Assembly: GCA_035294465.1 (NCBI GenBank) | Contig: DATGKW010000099.1 | Span: forward strand, 1 to 9,999 | Direction: 5' to 3' | DNA: 9,999 nucleotides | Source of the DNA: Paraktedonobacter sp035294465 | GTDB lineage: Bacteria > Chloroflexota > Ktedonobacteria > Ktedonobacterales > Ktedonobacteraceae | In this document: in pieces, positions 1 to 5,244 of the stretch | Numbering within the stretch: the first letter of the stretch is position 1 | Layout: each line of letters starts with the position of its first letter | Notes under the pieces: model-generated | Database searches by the model: none | Told to the model about the DNA's origin: nothing | What the model saw: the letters and a program-made list of their open reading frames with translations, nothing else | Made by a program: the position numbers and the translations under genes

Positions 1-31
1 TCGAAATCTCCTGGAAAAGAGGATATTGTTC

Positions 32-979
32 ATGTCTCTGCAATTTGGTGTGTCTCTGCCGCAAGGCTGGACGATGGACCTGGTAAGCATCAAGGATCCT
101 GTTGAAGCCTATGAAGCAATGACGCGCGTGGCCCAGACGGCCGACGAGGAGGGGTTCTCCTCTGTCTGGCTCGTTGATCATTTTCATACCATCCCGCAGC
201 CATCGCAGGAAGTGACCTTTGAATGCTGGACCACTACCGCGGCTCTGGCCCGCGATACGAAGCGTGTGCGCGTCGGCCAGATGGTCACGTGCAATGGCTA
301 TCGCAATCCCGCGCTACTTGCCAAGATGGCCAGCACGGTCGATGTGCTCTCGCACGGACGGCTCAACTTCGGCATCGGCGCGGGCTGGTACGAGCACGAG
401 TATCGCGCCTACGGCTACGACTATCCCGATGCTCCTGGCCGCCTGCGCCTCCTGCGCGAAGCCGTGCAGGTCATTCTGGCGATGTGGACGCAGGAAGAGG
501 CGACCTTCGAGGGCAAATATTACCAGGTGCGCGGGGCTATCAACCAGCCCAAAGGCGTGCAAAAGCCGCATATCCCCCTGCTGATCGGTGGTGGCGGCGA
601 ACAGGTCACTCTCAAGCTGGTCGCGCAATACGGCGATGCCTGCAACGTCGGCGGCGACCTGGAGACGATCAAACACAAATTCGCGGTCCTCAAGCAGCAC
701 TGTGAGAATGTTGGGCGCGACTATGAGAGCATCCATCGTACTTCAACAACCACCTGCTTTATCGGCAAGACCGATGAAGAGGCTCTAGCGAAGATCCCGG
801 CGAACATTCGGGACCGACTTGGCGATCGCATCAAAAATGGGCTGGTTGGAAGCCCGGAGACTATCCGCAAGCGTCTGGCGGAGTTCGAGGAGGCCGGCGT
901 TCAGGAATTGATTCTTTCCTTCCGGGACGCGTTGCAACTGGATTCGCTGCGCTTCTTCGCGAGGGAGTTTATTAAATAA
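32..979 (+). CDS. LLM-class flavin/F420-dependent oxidoreductase (Rv1855c-like family)
   Basis: The 315-residue protein has the layout of the luciferase-like monooxygenase (bacterial luciferase) superfamily, a TIM barrel that uses FMN or reduced F420 as hydride carrier. Visible family features are the N-terminal strand FGVSLPQGW (residues 5-13), WLVDHF (46-51), the segment LNFGIGAGWYEHEYRAYGYD (111-130), R-x-R-x-x-x-L-x-E-A near 137-144, FEGKYYQ (159-165), PLLIGGGGE (182-190) and the C-terminal LVGSPETIRKRLAEFEEAGV (271-290). From memory these resemble the probable F420-dependent Rv1855c subfamily. The length is normal. ATG at 32 is preferred over an in-frame TTG at 26 because a purine-rich AAGAGGA (17-23) lies 8 bases before it. 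The substrate cannot be told from sequence, and FMN rather than F420 use is possible. The next gene is 519 bases away, so no operon partner is visible downstream. Confidence 0.9.
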   Translation: MSLQFGVSLPQGWTMDLVSIKDPVEAYEAMTRVAQTADEEGFSSVWLVDHFHTIPQPSQEVTFECWTTTAALARDTKRVRVGQMVTCNGYRNPALLAKMASTVDVLSHGRLNFGIGAGWYEHEYRAYGYDYPDAPGRLRLLREAVQVILAMWTQEEATFEGKYYQVRGAINQPKGVQKPHIPLLIGGGGEQVTLKLVAQYGDACNVGGDLETIKHKFAVLKQHCENVGRDYESIHRTSTTTCFIGKTDEEALAKIPANIRDRLGDRIKNGLVGSPETIRKRLAEFEEAGVQELILSFRDALQLDSLRFFAREFIK

Positions 980-1078
980 CAGACCGAGGCAAGCTCCAGC
1001 TCCCAAAAGGAAGCGCCGCGCAGGCTGCGCGTTCCCGATAGCTTGCCTTGCCCTGGCCTCGTATGGGGAGCCGGGCTT

Positions 1079-1111
1079 GCCGGGAGAACTTCGTCCGGCG
1101 CTTGATTTTTT
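1079..1111 (+). terminator. Weak terminator-like stem with T-run after the LLM oxidoreductase
   Basis: GCCGG (1079-1083) can pair with CCGGC (1095-1099) across an 11-base loop, and a run of six T follows at 1106-1111. The stem is only 5 bp and sits 6 bases from the T-run, so this is a poor intrinsic terminator by the usual pattern. It overlaps the candidate promoter at 1102-1130. It could end the oxidoreductase transcript, but confidence is low. Confidence 0.25.
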
Positions 1112-1130
1112 GTTCGATCTCGTGTATCTT
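1102..1130 (+). promoter_or_regulatory. Candidate SigA-type promoter for the hflX leader
   Basis: TTGATT (1102-1107) and TATCTT (1125-1130) are separated by exactly 17 bases. Each box matches 4 of 6 consensus positions. A start near 1137 would precede the AGGAG at 1151-1155 and give hflX a leader of about 360 bases. A weaker alternative, TTGATC (1302-1307) with TACGCT (1324-1329) at 16-base spacing, lies closer to the gene. Confidence 0.4.
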
Positions 1131-1294
1131 AATGGCAGTTCACTAATTACAGGAGACAGCAACAGGCATGATAGTTTTCAGCTAATCCATTGACCAATGA
1201 CGCGGGACAGACAGGACCGTGCAGCAGCATGATTGCTGCGAGCGCGTGATATCTGGTTGTGGCCGCGCTGGCACTGGTGCAGGTGAGATCTGTC

Positions 1295-1396
1295 ATGGTT
1301 GTTGATCGTAGACCTCGACGCTTTACGCTAACATTTCTCGACACTTCCCAATGCTCTCGCAGGTTTTTGTTGTGGCCCATCGTATCGCGGGGCTGA
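1295..1396 (+). CDS. Possible 33-residue Arg-rich upstream reading frame before hflX
   Basis: An ATG at 1295 is preceded by the SD-like AGGTGAG (1281-1287) at 7 bases and opens a 33-codon frame ending in TGA at 1394-1396. The peptide begins MVVDRRPRRFTLTFLD and contains Arg-Arg-Pro-Arg-Arg at residues 5-9. It ends 3 bases before an in-frame upstream ATG of the hflX frame (1400) and about 100 bases before the likely hflX start. I recognise no family. It could be a leader peptide that senses ribosome stalling, or a chance frame. Position and SD are seen; function is inference. Confidence 0.25.
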   Translation: MVVDRRPRRFTLTFLDTSQCSRRFLLWPIVSRG

Positions 1397-1498
1397 TCCA
1401 TGAGCATTCTCCTCACCAGGGAGCGCAGGCGCTTCTCGCGTGAATCAAGTACACTGGTTTTGTTTAGTGGAAAAGAAGCAATAAGGAGAAAAAGAAGT

Positions 1499-2884
1499 AT
1501 GCCAGAATACAGCGTTCCTATCTCCGGAGAAGAGCGTCCTCTGGAGGGTCTGCTCGCGAAGGCGCCCGAACGGGCCATTCTGGTCGGCGTAGATCTGCCC
1601 GGCACCGATTGGCCGGTTGAAGAGTCATTGGAAGAACTGGCCCAACTGGCGGCGACCGCCGGGACAGACTGCGCGGATCGTGTAATCCAGCGCCTCGCGC
1701 ACCCACACCCCGGTACGCTGCTCGGTTCGGGCAAGATCGCAGAGGTCGCGGAACTGGCGCGTTACCACAATTGCGACGCGGTCATTTTCGACCTGGAGCT
1801 CACGCCCGGCCAGCACCGCAACCTGGAGCGCGAGTTGGAGAGACAGGTGCTGGATCGCACAGCGCTGATCCTGATCATCTTTGGTCAGCGTGCTCGCACC
1901 AAAGAGGGGCGTTTGCAGGTCGAACTTGCTCAGATCGAGTACGATCTGCCGCGCCTGGCTCGCCAGTGGTCGCACCTTTCGCGCCAGAAGGGCAGCGTGC
2001 AACAGCGCGGCGAGGGTGAGAAACAGATCGAGGTAGACCGCCGCTTGCTGCGCCGGCAGAAGAGCCATCTGGAGGAAGAAATTGAGCAGGTGCGCACGCA
2101 TCGCTACCTGCATCGCGAGCGGCGTAAGGTCTCTGGCTCGCCGGTGGTCGCGCTGGTTGGCTATACAAACGCGGGCAAATCGACTCTGCTGAATCGCCTG
2201 GCCGCTGCTCATAGCCTGGCCGAAGACAAACTCTTTGCCACGCTCGATCCAATGACCAGGCGTGTCAAACTCAACGGAGGTCAGGAGATTTTGCTGACTG
2301 ACACGGTGGGCTTTATCCAGCGCCTGCCTACCACGCTGATCGCTGCCTTTCGTGCCACGCTTGAGGAGGTAGCTGAGGCCGACCTGCTAGTTCACGTGAT
2401 CGACGCCTCCAGTCCTTCGGCGCATCACCAGATAGAGTCGGTCGAACAGGTGCTGGAAGAGATCGGCGCGGGCGGTCGCCCGATGATCGTGGCGTTCAAC
2501 AAGATTGATAGGTTGCCGCGCAATCTGCCGGTGGTTGTGCCTGCCGACAAAGCCGGCGAGCAGCCGCACAACGGCCCCTTGCAGCCTGGCGGCCTCGCCG
2601 AAAAGCTGCCCTCGGTGCGCGTCTCGGCCCTGACAGGCGAAGGTATCGAGGACCTGCTGCGCTGCATCAGCGAGAATCTGCTGCTCCAGTTTGTGCAACT
2701 GGACGTGCTGATCCCCTATGAGCATGGCGAGCTGGTAGCACGTTTCCACCAGTTCGGGACCATCGAAGAGGAGAGCTACGAAAGCGCTGGAACACGTATC
2801 CGTGGCCACATGCCGAATAACCAGGCTGGCCCTCTGCTGGCCTTCCAATGTAAGAGTAAAGGCGCGCAGCCAGCCCATTCCTAG
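1499..2884 (+). CDS. hflX: Ribosome-dissociating GTPase HflX
   Basis: The 461-residue protein is a clear HflX (TRAFAC GTPase, Obg-HflX superfamily), which splits stalled or hibernating 70S ribosomes by binding the 50S subunit. The N-terminal HflX domain carries GSGK (76-79) and FDLELTPGQHRNLEREL. It is followed by a long charged helical region (about 178-210) leading into the G domain. G-domain motifs are G1 GYTNAGKST (221-229), G3 DTVGF (268-272), G4 NKID (334-337) and G5 SALTGEG (376-382). The C-terminal domain is present (GELVARFHQFGTIEEESYE). The start at 1499 is supported by AAGGAG (1483-1488). An in-frame ATG at 1400 would add 33 basic residues and has no comparable SD. Two oddities stand out. 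The loop usually reading GG-x-G-x-RGPGE is here GSVQQRGEGE (165-174). The G4-G5 segment holds a long Gly/Pro-rich stretch. Next gene starts 144 bases downstream, beyond a large inverted repeat. Confidence 0.97.
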   Translation: MPEYSVPISGEERPLEGLLAKAPERAILVGVDLPGTDWPVEESLEELAQLAATAGTDCADRVIQRLAHPHPGTLLGSGKIAEVAELARYHNCDAVIFDLELTPGQHRNLERELERQVLDRTALILIIFGQRARTKEGRLQVELAQIEYDLPRLARQWSHLSRQKGSVQQRGEGEKQIEVDRRLLRRQKSHLEEEIEQVRTHRYLHRERRKVSGSPVVALVGYTNAGKSTLLNRLAAAHSLAEDKLFATLDPMTRRVKLNGGQEILLTDTVGFIQRLPTTLIAAFRATLEEVAEADLLVHVIDASSPSAHHQIESVEQVLEEIGAGGRPMIVAFNKIDRLPRNLPVVVPADKAGEQPHNGPLQPGGLAEKLPSVRVSALTGEGIEDLLRCISENLLLQFVQLDVLIPYEHGELVARFHQFGTIEEESYESAGTRIRGHMPNNQAGPLLAFQCKSKGAQPAHS

Positions 2885-2911
2885 ATATGCGTCATATGCA
2901 TGAAAAATCTG

Positions 2912-2972
2912 CCATAGAGGGCCGCTGAAGCGGAGCAGGACACGCCGAACACGCCGAAGCGGCCCTCTATGG
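2912..2972. repeat. Perfect 15-bp inverted repeat between hflX and the nucleoside hydrolase
   Basis: CCATAGAGGGCCGCT (2912-2926) is the exact reverse complement of 2958-2972, separated by 31 bases. The loop ends in a tandem 9-mer, CACGCCGAA twice (2941-2949 and 2950-2958). Two small alternative hairpins overlap the arms: CCGC-TGAA-GCGG (2922-2933) and GCCG-AAG-CGGC (2953-2963). On the + strand no T-run follows. On the - strand the stem is followed by CAGATTTTTCA, so a terminator reading, if right, favours transcripts coming from the right. It may instead be a mobile REP-like unit or an mRNA 3'-end stabiliser. Confidence 0.85.
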
Positions 2973-3028
2973 GAGTCTTGGCTGTAAAGTGCAGAATTAG
3001 TTCTATTACAAGTTTCTTCAGGAGTAAC

Positions 3029-3991
3029 ATGGAATCCCCCATTGTAAAGCAGAGAATCATTCTCGACACCGATCCCGGGATAGACGATGCCCTGGCGTTG
3101 TTTCTGGCCCTGGCTTCCCCGGAAGTACAACTGGAGGCTGTTACGACAGTAAGTGGCAACGTCCCCATTGAGCATACCACGCGCAACGCCCTGACCCTCC
3201 TGGAACTGGCGGGCAGGGCGGACATACCGGTAGCGCGTGGCTGCCCTTGTCCCCTCGTTGTCCCGCCGGTGCTGGCGGCCGATGTTCACGGGGAAAATGG
3301 TCTCGGCAATGTCATTCTCCCCGAACCGCAGCGACAGCCTGTGGGGCAGCACGCGATTGAGTTGCTGATCGAAAGGATTATGGCAGCACCTGGCGAGATC
3401 GCGCTGATATGCGTAGGGCCGCTGACCAATGTGGCCCAGGCAGTGCGCCGTGAGCCGCGCCTGGCCCAGACGGTGCGCGAACTGGTGATTATGGGCGGAG
3501 CATTGCGCGTGCCTGGCAATATTACCCCATGCGCCGAGTTCAATATTTTTGCCGATCCACACGCGGCGCACATCGTTCTGCATGCGGGCTGGCCGGTTCG
3601 TCTGGTAGCGCTGGATGTCACGACCAGAACCCTGTTCAAGCGTGAACTGGCCGAGCAACTGGCCGCCAGCGGCAGCCCCGTGACGGTTCTGATAAAGCGA
3701 ATGATGGATTACTACTGCGATATCTTTGGCCAGGCTCGCCGGCTTGATGCCATTCAGATGCATGATCCGCTTTGCCTGGCTGCTGCGTTCCGCCCCGATT
3801 TGCTCACCTGGGAGGAAGCCTATGTCGATGTGGAACTGGCCGGCTCCCTGACCCTCGGCGAAACTGTCGGCTTCTTTGCGGGTTCCGGCAAACTGCTGCC
3901 TCACTCGCCTAACGTTCTTGCCTCCGTCGATGTAGACAGAGAGAGCTTTATCGATCTCTATGTGGAGCGTATACGGGCGACTTTTGCTTAA
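3029..3991 (+). CDS. Inosine-uridine preferring nucleoside hydrolase
   Basis: The 320-residue protein belongs to the IUNH family, calcium-dependent cytoplasmic enzymes that hydrolyse the N-glycosidic bond of ribonucleosides to ribose and free base in nucleoside salvage. The hallmark DTDPGIDDA is at residues 13-21. By analogy with the Crithidia enzyme, D15 is the catalytic base and D19/D20 bind substrate and calcium. Other family motifs are VSGN (41-44), DVHGENGLG (85-93), GPLTNVAQA (130-138), MGGALRVPGN (155-164), AEFNIFADPHAA (169-180) and MHDPLCLAA (244-252), which supplies the late His-Asp pair. Length is normal for the family. The start at 3029 is chosen because AGGAG (3020-3024) precedes it and the protein then begins just before the first strand. 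An in-frame ATG at 2969 lies inside the inverted repeat and lacks an SD. Substrate preference (purine, pyrimidine or mixed) cannot be assigned. Confidence 0.95.
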   Translation: MESPIVKQRIILDTDPGIDDALALFLALASPEVQLEAVTTVSGNVPIEHTTRNALTLLELAGRADIPVARGCPCPLVVPPVLAADVHGENGLGNVILPEPQRQPVGQHAIELLIERIMAAPGEIALICVGPLTNVAQAVRREPRLAQTVRELVIMGGALRVPGNITPCAEFNIFADPHAAHIVLHAGWPVRLVALDVTTRTLFKRELAEQLAASGSPVTVLIKRMMDYYCDIFGQARRLDAIQMHDPLCLAAAFRPDLLTWEEAYVDVELAGSLTLGETVGFFAGSGKLLPHSPNVLASVDVDRESFIDLYVERIRATFA

Positions 3992-4005
3992 TGCATAGAA
4001 TATAG

Positions 4006-4034
4006 TTGATTTTATATCTAAACTTGCGTATAAT
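4006..4034 (+). promoter_or_regulatory. Strong SigA-type promoter for the L,D-transpeptidase leader
   Basis: TTGATT (4006-4011) and a perfect TATAAT (4029-4034) are separated by exactly 17 bases, in an AT-rich patch starting 14 bases after the nucleoside hydrolase stop codon. This is the best promoter in the window. A start near 4041 gives the L,D-transpeptidase mRNA a leader of about 220 bases. Confidence 0.75.
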
Positions 4035-4097
4035 ATGGGGCATCTATTGCCATGCAGGGTGAAACAGGTTCTTTAGAGTAATTCTACAGAATAAAAT

Positions 4098-4148
4098 CAC
4101 CCATGAGGAGTGAAAGCATGGGGGGTGCTTTCATCCATTCCTCCTTTT
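4098..4148 (+). promoter_or_regulatory. Leader element with mutually exclusive hairpins
   Basis: TGAAAGCA (4111-4118) pairs perfectly with TGCTTTCA (4126-4133) around a G-rich 7-base loop. The stem can be extended by AGGAG (4106-4110) with CTCCT (4141-4145), leaving a 7-base bulge, and is followed by further T residues. A competing helix joins CCCATG (4100-4105) to CATGGG (4117-4122), with AGGAG in its loop. The two folds cannot coexist, and they differ in exposing the AGGAG of the small frame at 4118. I recognise no known riboswitch class. Pairing is seen; switching is inference. Confidence 0.4.
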
Positions 4149-4243
4149 GCATTGTTGCCTGCTTCGCCAGAGAAAGGCAGTTTGCTGCTCTCTGCTGGTG
4201 GGTAAGCAGTCAGAGGAGTATACAGGTCCTCATTAGTATGTAA
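4118..4243 (+). CDS. Possible 41-residue small protein or leader peptide upstream of the L,D-transpeptidase
   Basis: An ATG at 4118 follows AGGAG (4106-4110) at 7 bases, a good ribosome-binding arrangement, and opens a 41-residue frame ending in TAA at 4241-4243. The peptide begins MGGAFIHSSFCIVACFARER, includes Cys at 11, 15 and 26 and a Trp-Trp pair at 27-28, and resembles no family I know. It lies between the strong promoter and the lipoprotein gene. Its stop is one base before an in-frame upstream ATG of that gene (4245) and 19 bases before the preferred start (4263), so translational coupling is possible. Its first codons lie inside the competing hairpins. It may be a regulatory leader peptide, a tiny membrane-associated protein or a chance frame. 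Codon third positions give no clear coding bias. Confidence 0.35.
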   Translation: MGGAFIHSSFCIVACFARERQFAALCWWVSSQRSIQVLISM

Positions 4244-4259
4244 AATGCGTCAAAGGACT
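4188..4259 (+). promoter_or_regulatory. Leader hairpin and helix that could cover the L,D-transpeptidase ribosome-binding site
   Basis: A 9-bp hairpin joins CTCT-CTGCT (4188-4196) with AGCAG (4205-4209) and AGAG (4212-4215), with a 2-base bulge and 8-base loop. Downstream, GTCCT (4226-4230) is complementary to AGGAC (4254-4258), with a flanking G-T wobble (4225/4259). This pairing would hide AAAGGA (4252-4257), the Shine-Dalgarno of the gene starting at 4263. Ribosomes translating the small frame at 4118-4243 would disrupt both helices. Short helices like this also arise by chance. Confidence 0.35.
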
Positions 4260-4262
4260 GAC

Positions 4263-4961
4263 ATGGAAAAGCAGCATACAAAAAAATCTTCGCTCGTTTT
4301 TCTGCCCGTTATCTTCATGGGGTCCTTACTCTTTGCTCTGGTCTCGTGTGGCGCAGTAGGGCAGATTCCCGGTGGTCCCTTTCAACCGTCTCAGGATGGC
4401 ACGGCCGTTACAGCAGGCGGCAGCCCGACAGCGGGTAGCCCCACGAAAACGACCGGAACATCCGGGGCAATCACGCGCGCGGCTGCCCAGGTTGACAGCA
4501 CGGTGACTGCCCAGAATAGCGGCGGCGGTATTCCCTCGCAAGGAAAGGTGATTGTTGTCAATCGCGCAACCAACGTCCAGGAACTCTATGCTTATGATAA
4601 CGGGAAGCTTGTATTCACTACACCTGTTACCACAGGGTCATTGTATCTGCAAACATTCCTGGGGACCTTCCAGGTCTACCAGAAGCTGCGCGATTTCACG
4701 ATGTACTCGCCGTGGCCAAAGGGTTCTCCCAACTATTACGCGCCGCTGCACGTCAACTATGGACTAGATTATGATGGGGACATCTACATCCACGACGCCC
4801 CCTGGCGCGGCGTCTTTGGTCCCGGCACCGACCGCTATCACAACGATCCCAAAATGGGATGGACTACCGGCTCGCACGGGTGCGTCGAAGTGCCCACGAG
4901 CGCCGGAGAATGGCTCTACAACTGGGCACCCATCGGCACTATCGTCGAGGTGATTGACTAG
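4263..4961 (+). CDS. Lipoprotein L,D-transpeptidase (YkuD domain)
   Basis: The 232-residue protein is probably a membrane-anchored L,D-transpeptidase, acting outside the cytoplasmic membrane on peptidoglycan stem peptides (3-3 cross-links or anchoring). Residues 9-28 form a lipoprotein signal with lipobox LVSC, so Cys29 would be lipidated. Residues 37-93 are a Gly/Ser/Thr/Pro-rich linker. The YkuD domain runs from about 94 (KVIVVNRATNVQELYAYDNGK) to the end. Catalytic features are H177 (IYIHDAPW) and the SHGCVEVP signature with S204, H205 and nucleophile C207. The spacing from H177 to SHGC is longer than in compact members, and E209 stands where Arg or Asn is usual after HGC[V/I]. Start 4263 has AAAGGA (4252-4257). 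In-frame ATG 4245 adds only six residues but could be used by coupling to the upstream small frame. It is probably transcribed alone from the promoter at 4006-4034. Confidence 0.93.
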   Translation: MEKQHTKKSSLVFLPVIFMGSLLFALVSCGAVGQIPGGPFQPSQDGTAVTAGGSPTAGSPTKTTGTSGAITRAAAQVDSTVTAQNSGGGIPSQGKVIVVNRATNVQELYAYDNGKLVFTTPVTTGSLYLQTFLGTFQVYQKLRDFTMYSPWPKGSPNYYAPLHVNYGLDYDGDIYIHDAPWRGVFGPGTDRYHNDPKMGWTTGSHGCVEVPTSAGEWLYNWAPIGTIVEVID

Positions 4962-4967
4962 TCTGCC

Positions 4968-5096
4968 CCACGAAGGTGAGCCGGACCTCAGAGGAACGAA
5001 AGCCGCACCTGTGGCACACTTGCTGTTAGTGATGCAGATGTGGGTACAGACCGCACCCACATCTGCATCACTAACAAAACCAGTCCGCTTGCGGTC
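4968..5096 (+). ncRNA. Candidate structured RNA or 3'-end element after the L,D-transpeptidase
   Basis: Six bases after the stop codon a 9-bp helix can form: CCAC (4968-4971) plus AGGTG (4974-4978) with CACCT (5006-5010) plus GTGG (5011-5014), with a 2-base bulge. Nine bases later comes the 22-bp perfect hairpin at 5024-5076. Its loop contains GACCGC (5049-5054), complementary to GCGGTC at 5091-5096, giving a possible 6-bp pseudoknot. No T-run follows the hairpin. The segment could be an mRNA 3' stabiliser, a small RNA or a terminator-like fold. It matches no RNA family I know. Function is inference. Confidence 0.35.
5024..5076. repeat. Perfect 22-bp inverted repeat with 9-base loop
   Basis: The arm at 5024-5045 (beginning TGTTAGTGATGC) is the exact reverse complement of 5055-5076 (ending GCATCACTAACA), with ACAGACCGC between. 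Twenty-two uninterrupted pairs around a short loop are far beyond chance in this window. Neither strand has a T-run directly after the stem, so it is not a standard intrinsic terminator. Transcribed, it would be an RNase III-type duplex. As DNA it could extrude as a cruciform or be the product of a palindrome-generating event. Confidence 0.95.
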
Positions 5097-5150
5097 AGTC
5101 GGCAGAAGAAAGGCAGAGCTGGCGTGGCCCTGGCCGAATTGGCTGAGTAG

Positions 5151-5179
5151 TTGCTGATGTACCCTCAGGCTGCTATAGT
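5151..5179 (+). promoter_or_regulatory. Candidate promoter for the GT-C glycosyltransferase gene
   Basis: TTGCTG (5151-5156) and TATAGT (5174-5179, 5 of 6 to consensus) are 17 bases apart. A start near 5186 would give a leader of about 60 bases to the gene at 5245. The start would fall inside the terminator-like stem at 5185-5204, so that stem would not act on this transcript. Confidence 0.4.
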
Positions 5180-5184
5180 TATTC

Positions 5185-5204
5185 CCGATGCATTCGGCTT
5201 TTTT
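5185..5204 (+). terminator. Short terminator-like hairpin with six T
   Basis: CCGA (5185-5188) pairs with TCGG (5194-5197) around TGCAT, and a C plus six T (5199-5204) follow. The stem is only 4 bp, so this is weak, but stem plus T-run are in the right order to end transcripts from the L,D-transpeptidase side. Confidence 0.35.
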
Positions 5205-5244
5205 CACAATTCTGCTCTATTTTAAAGCATAAGAAAGAAGAAAT

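Larger units (their letters stand above)
980..1498 (+). other. 519-base intergenic region and probable long hflX leader
   Basis: No recognisable conserved gene lies here. From left to right it holds a GC hairpin at 1009-1035 (6-bp stem CGCGCA/TGCGCG with a 3-base loop, plus flanking GGAA/TTCC), a weak terminator-like stem at 1079-1099 followed by six T at 1106-1111, and a candidate promoter at 1102-1130. After that come a five-codon frame at 1168-1185 preceded by AGGAG at 1151-1155, a hairpin GCAGCA/TGCTGC at 1221-1239, and a 33-codon Arg-rich frame at 1295-1396. The last element is a loose stem ACCAG 1415-1419 / CTGGT 1454-1458, enclosing AGCG/CGCT (1422-1433) and followed by a T-rich run. 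If transcription starts near 1137, hflX has a leader of about 360 bases, long enough for attenuation control. That function is inference. Confidence 0.5.

Noticed and set aside
314..736. 140-codon - strand frame inside the LLM oxidoreductase gene
   Set aside because: It is a shadow of a well-conserved enzyme on the other strand, without any family features.
1400..1498. Upstream in-frame ATG extending HflX by 33 residues
   Set aside because: It has no clear SD, and the extension is basic and not typical of HflX, while ATG 1499 has AAGGAG.
1147..1734. 195-codon - strand frame across the hflX leader and start
   Set aside because: It overlaps the conserved HflX N-terminus antisense, is low-complexity Arg/Ser-rich and has no recognisable family.
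2969..3028. Upstream in-frame ATG extending the nucleoside hydrolase by 20 residues
   Set aside because: It lies in the right arm of the inverted repeat without an SD. ATG 3029 has AGGAG and places the DTDPG motif at the usual distance.
2387..3904. 505-codon open frame on the - strand opposite hflX and the nucleoside hydrolase
   Set aside because: It lies opposite two clearly conserved + strand families, has no recognisable domain and reads through the inverted repeat. High-GC coding DNA commonly leaves such antisense frames open.
4954..5157. 67-codon + strand frame across the 22-bp hairpin
   Set aside because: Its start is inside the L,D-transpeptidase end, and it runs through the perfect inverted repeat. 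No SD and no recognisable protein.
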